NCBI GenBank assembly: GCA_003241285.1
Contig: QFOT01000121.1
Span: 1 to 7,097 of the forward strand
Direction of reading: 5' to 3'
Source: Micavibrio aeruginosavorus
GTDB taxonomy: Bacteria; Pseudomonadota; Alphaproteobacteria; Micavibrionales; Micavibrionaceae
DNA: 7,097 nt
Position numbers and translations under genes: made by a program. Under the pieces are notes generated by a model. The model saw only the letters and a list, made by a program, of their open reading frames with translations. It made no database searches and was not told the DNA's origin. Numbering within the stretch: position 1 is the stretch's first letter; every line of letters starts with the position of its first letter. Positions 6,870 through 7,097 of this stretch are shown here, piece by piece.

Positions 6870-6875
6870 TATAAT
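6870..6875 (+). promoter_or_regulatory. Candidate -10 element for the fifth gene
   Basis: A perfect TATAAT lies 111 bases before the GTG at 6987. No convincing TTGACA-like element is seen 16-18 bases upstream. The sequence GAGGCTTAAA at 6847-6856 sits nearby and also precedes the other TATAAT in the window. Confidence 0.35.
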
Positions 6876-6900
6876 GTCTCTTTACTCTTCCTTAACCTTC

Positions 6901-6916
6901 ACTATCTTAAAATAGT
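6901..6916. other. Imperfect 16-base palindrome
   Basis: ACTAT (6901-6905) and ATAGT (6912-6916) flank a central CTTAAA that contains TTAA. It lies just downstream of the candidate start point of the fifth gene's transcript. It could be an operator half-site pair or chance in AT-rich DNA. Confidence 0.2.
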
Positions 6917-6933
6917 AGTAACCACTAAAAGCC

Positions 6934-6953
6934 GGGCGGAAGGATGTTCGCCC
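6934..6953 (+). promoter_or_regulatory. GGA-loop hairpin in leader of the fifth gene
   Basis: GGGCGGA (6934-6940) pairs with TTCGCCC (6947-6953), seven pairs with one G-U, leaving the six-base loop AGGATG. The loop and its edge read AAGGATGT (6940-6947), which fits the ARGGAUGU core of the CsrA/RsmA RNA-binding consensus. No T-run follows, so it is not a terminator. The Shine-Dalgarno region 17 bases downstream contains a second GGA. Confidence 0.4.
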
Positions 6954-6969
6954 TCATATGACCCCTAGA

Positions 6970-6975
6970 AAGGAG
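6970..6975 (+). promoter_or_regulatory. Ribosome binding site of the fifth gene
   Basis: AAGGAG, within AGAAAGGAG, lies 11 bases before the GTG at 6987, a slightly long but usable spacing. An in-frame stop TAG at 6966-6968 excludes any earlier start. The next in-frame ATG, at 7011, would be too far from this site. Confidence 0.65.
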
Positions 6976-6986
6976 TTGCTGTTCCC

Positions 6987-7097
6987 GTGTCGGAAATTTC
7001 CAAAACATCCATGTTTATGTCGCGCCTTGCCACTCTAAAACAGGGCCAGAACACAAATGCAAAATCGGCAGCTGACAGCTCCTCCTCCACTCAGGCA
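6987..7097 (+). CDS. Start of an unidentified protein (3' end outside window)
   Basis: The frame is open from GTG 6987 to the window edge, giving 37 residues that begin MSEISKTSMFMSRLATLKQG and continue into a Ser/Ala-rich stretch. There is no signal peptide, prepilin leader or membrane helix, so the visible part looks cytoplasmic. The start rests on AAGGAG at 6970-6975 and the in-frame stop at 6966-6968. Its place after pilin-like genes makes an assembly component (for example an ATPase with a disordered N-terminus) possible, but nothing in these residues shows it. The 242-base gap and its own leader suggest a separate transcript. Confidence 0.6.
   Translation, partial: MSEISKTSMFMSRLATLKQGQNTNAKSAADSSSSTQA

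Overview
The window reads almost entirely on the + strand. It holds five consecutive genes: a truncated first gene, three complete large genes, and the first 37 codons of a fifth. The first three are in a tight series: gene 2 overlaps gene 1 by 10 bases, and gene 3 starts 10 bases after gene 2. Gaps of 109 and 242 bases then precede genes 4 and 5. No RNA genes, insertion sequences, CRISPR arrays or replication signals were seen.

Genes 1 to 3 (1-812, 803-2536, 2547-4745) look like paralogues. Genes 2 and 3 begin with a textbook type IV prepilin leader (G|FTLLELS and G|FTLVELC, Glu at +5) followed by one hydrophobic helix. All three share a pilin-like body with a strand motif F-x-x-[IF]-S-x-G-x-[DN]-x-x-G and a later [YF]-D-D strand. 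After the body come a stalk-like section and Cys-bounded motifs, and then the proteins diverge. Gene 1 ends soon after. Gene 2 carries three tandem WV modules. Gene 3 carries four-Cys 'NGG' repeats, a Pro-rich linker and a further domain. The layout is a constant pilin base with a variable top, as in minor-pilin adhesins.

Gene 4 (4855-6744) has a Sec signal peptide instead of a prepilin leader. It carries five copies of the same kind of NGG repeat seen in gene 3, then a similar Pro-rich linker and a distal domain with an NGYC motif also found in gene 3. It is probably a secreted partner of the pilin-anchored proteins. Gene 5 starts at a GTG with a good ribosome binding site, after a leader that contains a GGA-loop hairpin. 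Too little of it is visible to name a product.

The organism is a Gram-negative bacterium. From memory, the body pattern of genes 2 and 3 (GR[YF]P.PA, then LIGA.PFR.L, then DAWGN..Y.V) resembles prepilin-like proteins of Alphaproteobacteria. That placement is an inference and was not checked by any search. Base composition is roughly half GC overall, with GC-rich repeat arrays and AT-rich distal domains. The most likely shared role is a surface or periplasmic filament or pseudopilus carrying Cys-rich modular adhesin-like ends. No assembly ATPase, platform protein, prepilin peptidase or secretin is visible in the window to confirm this.
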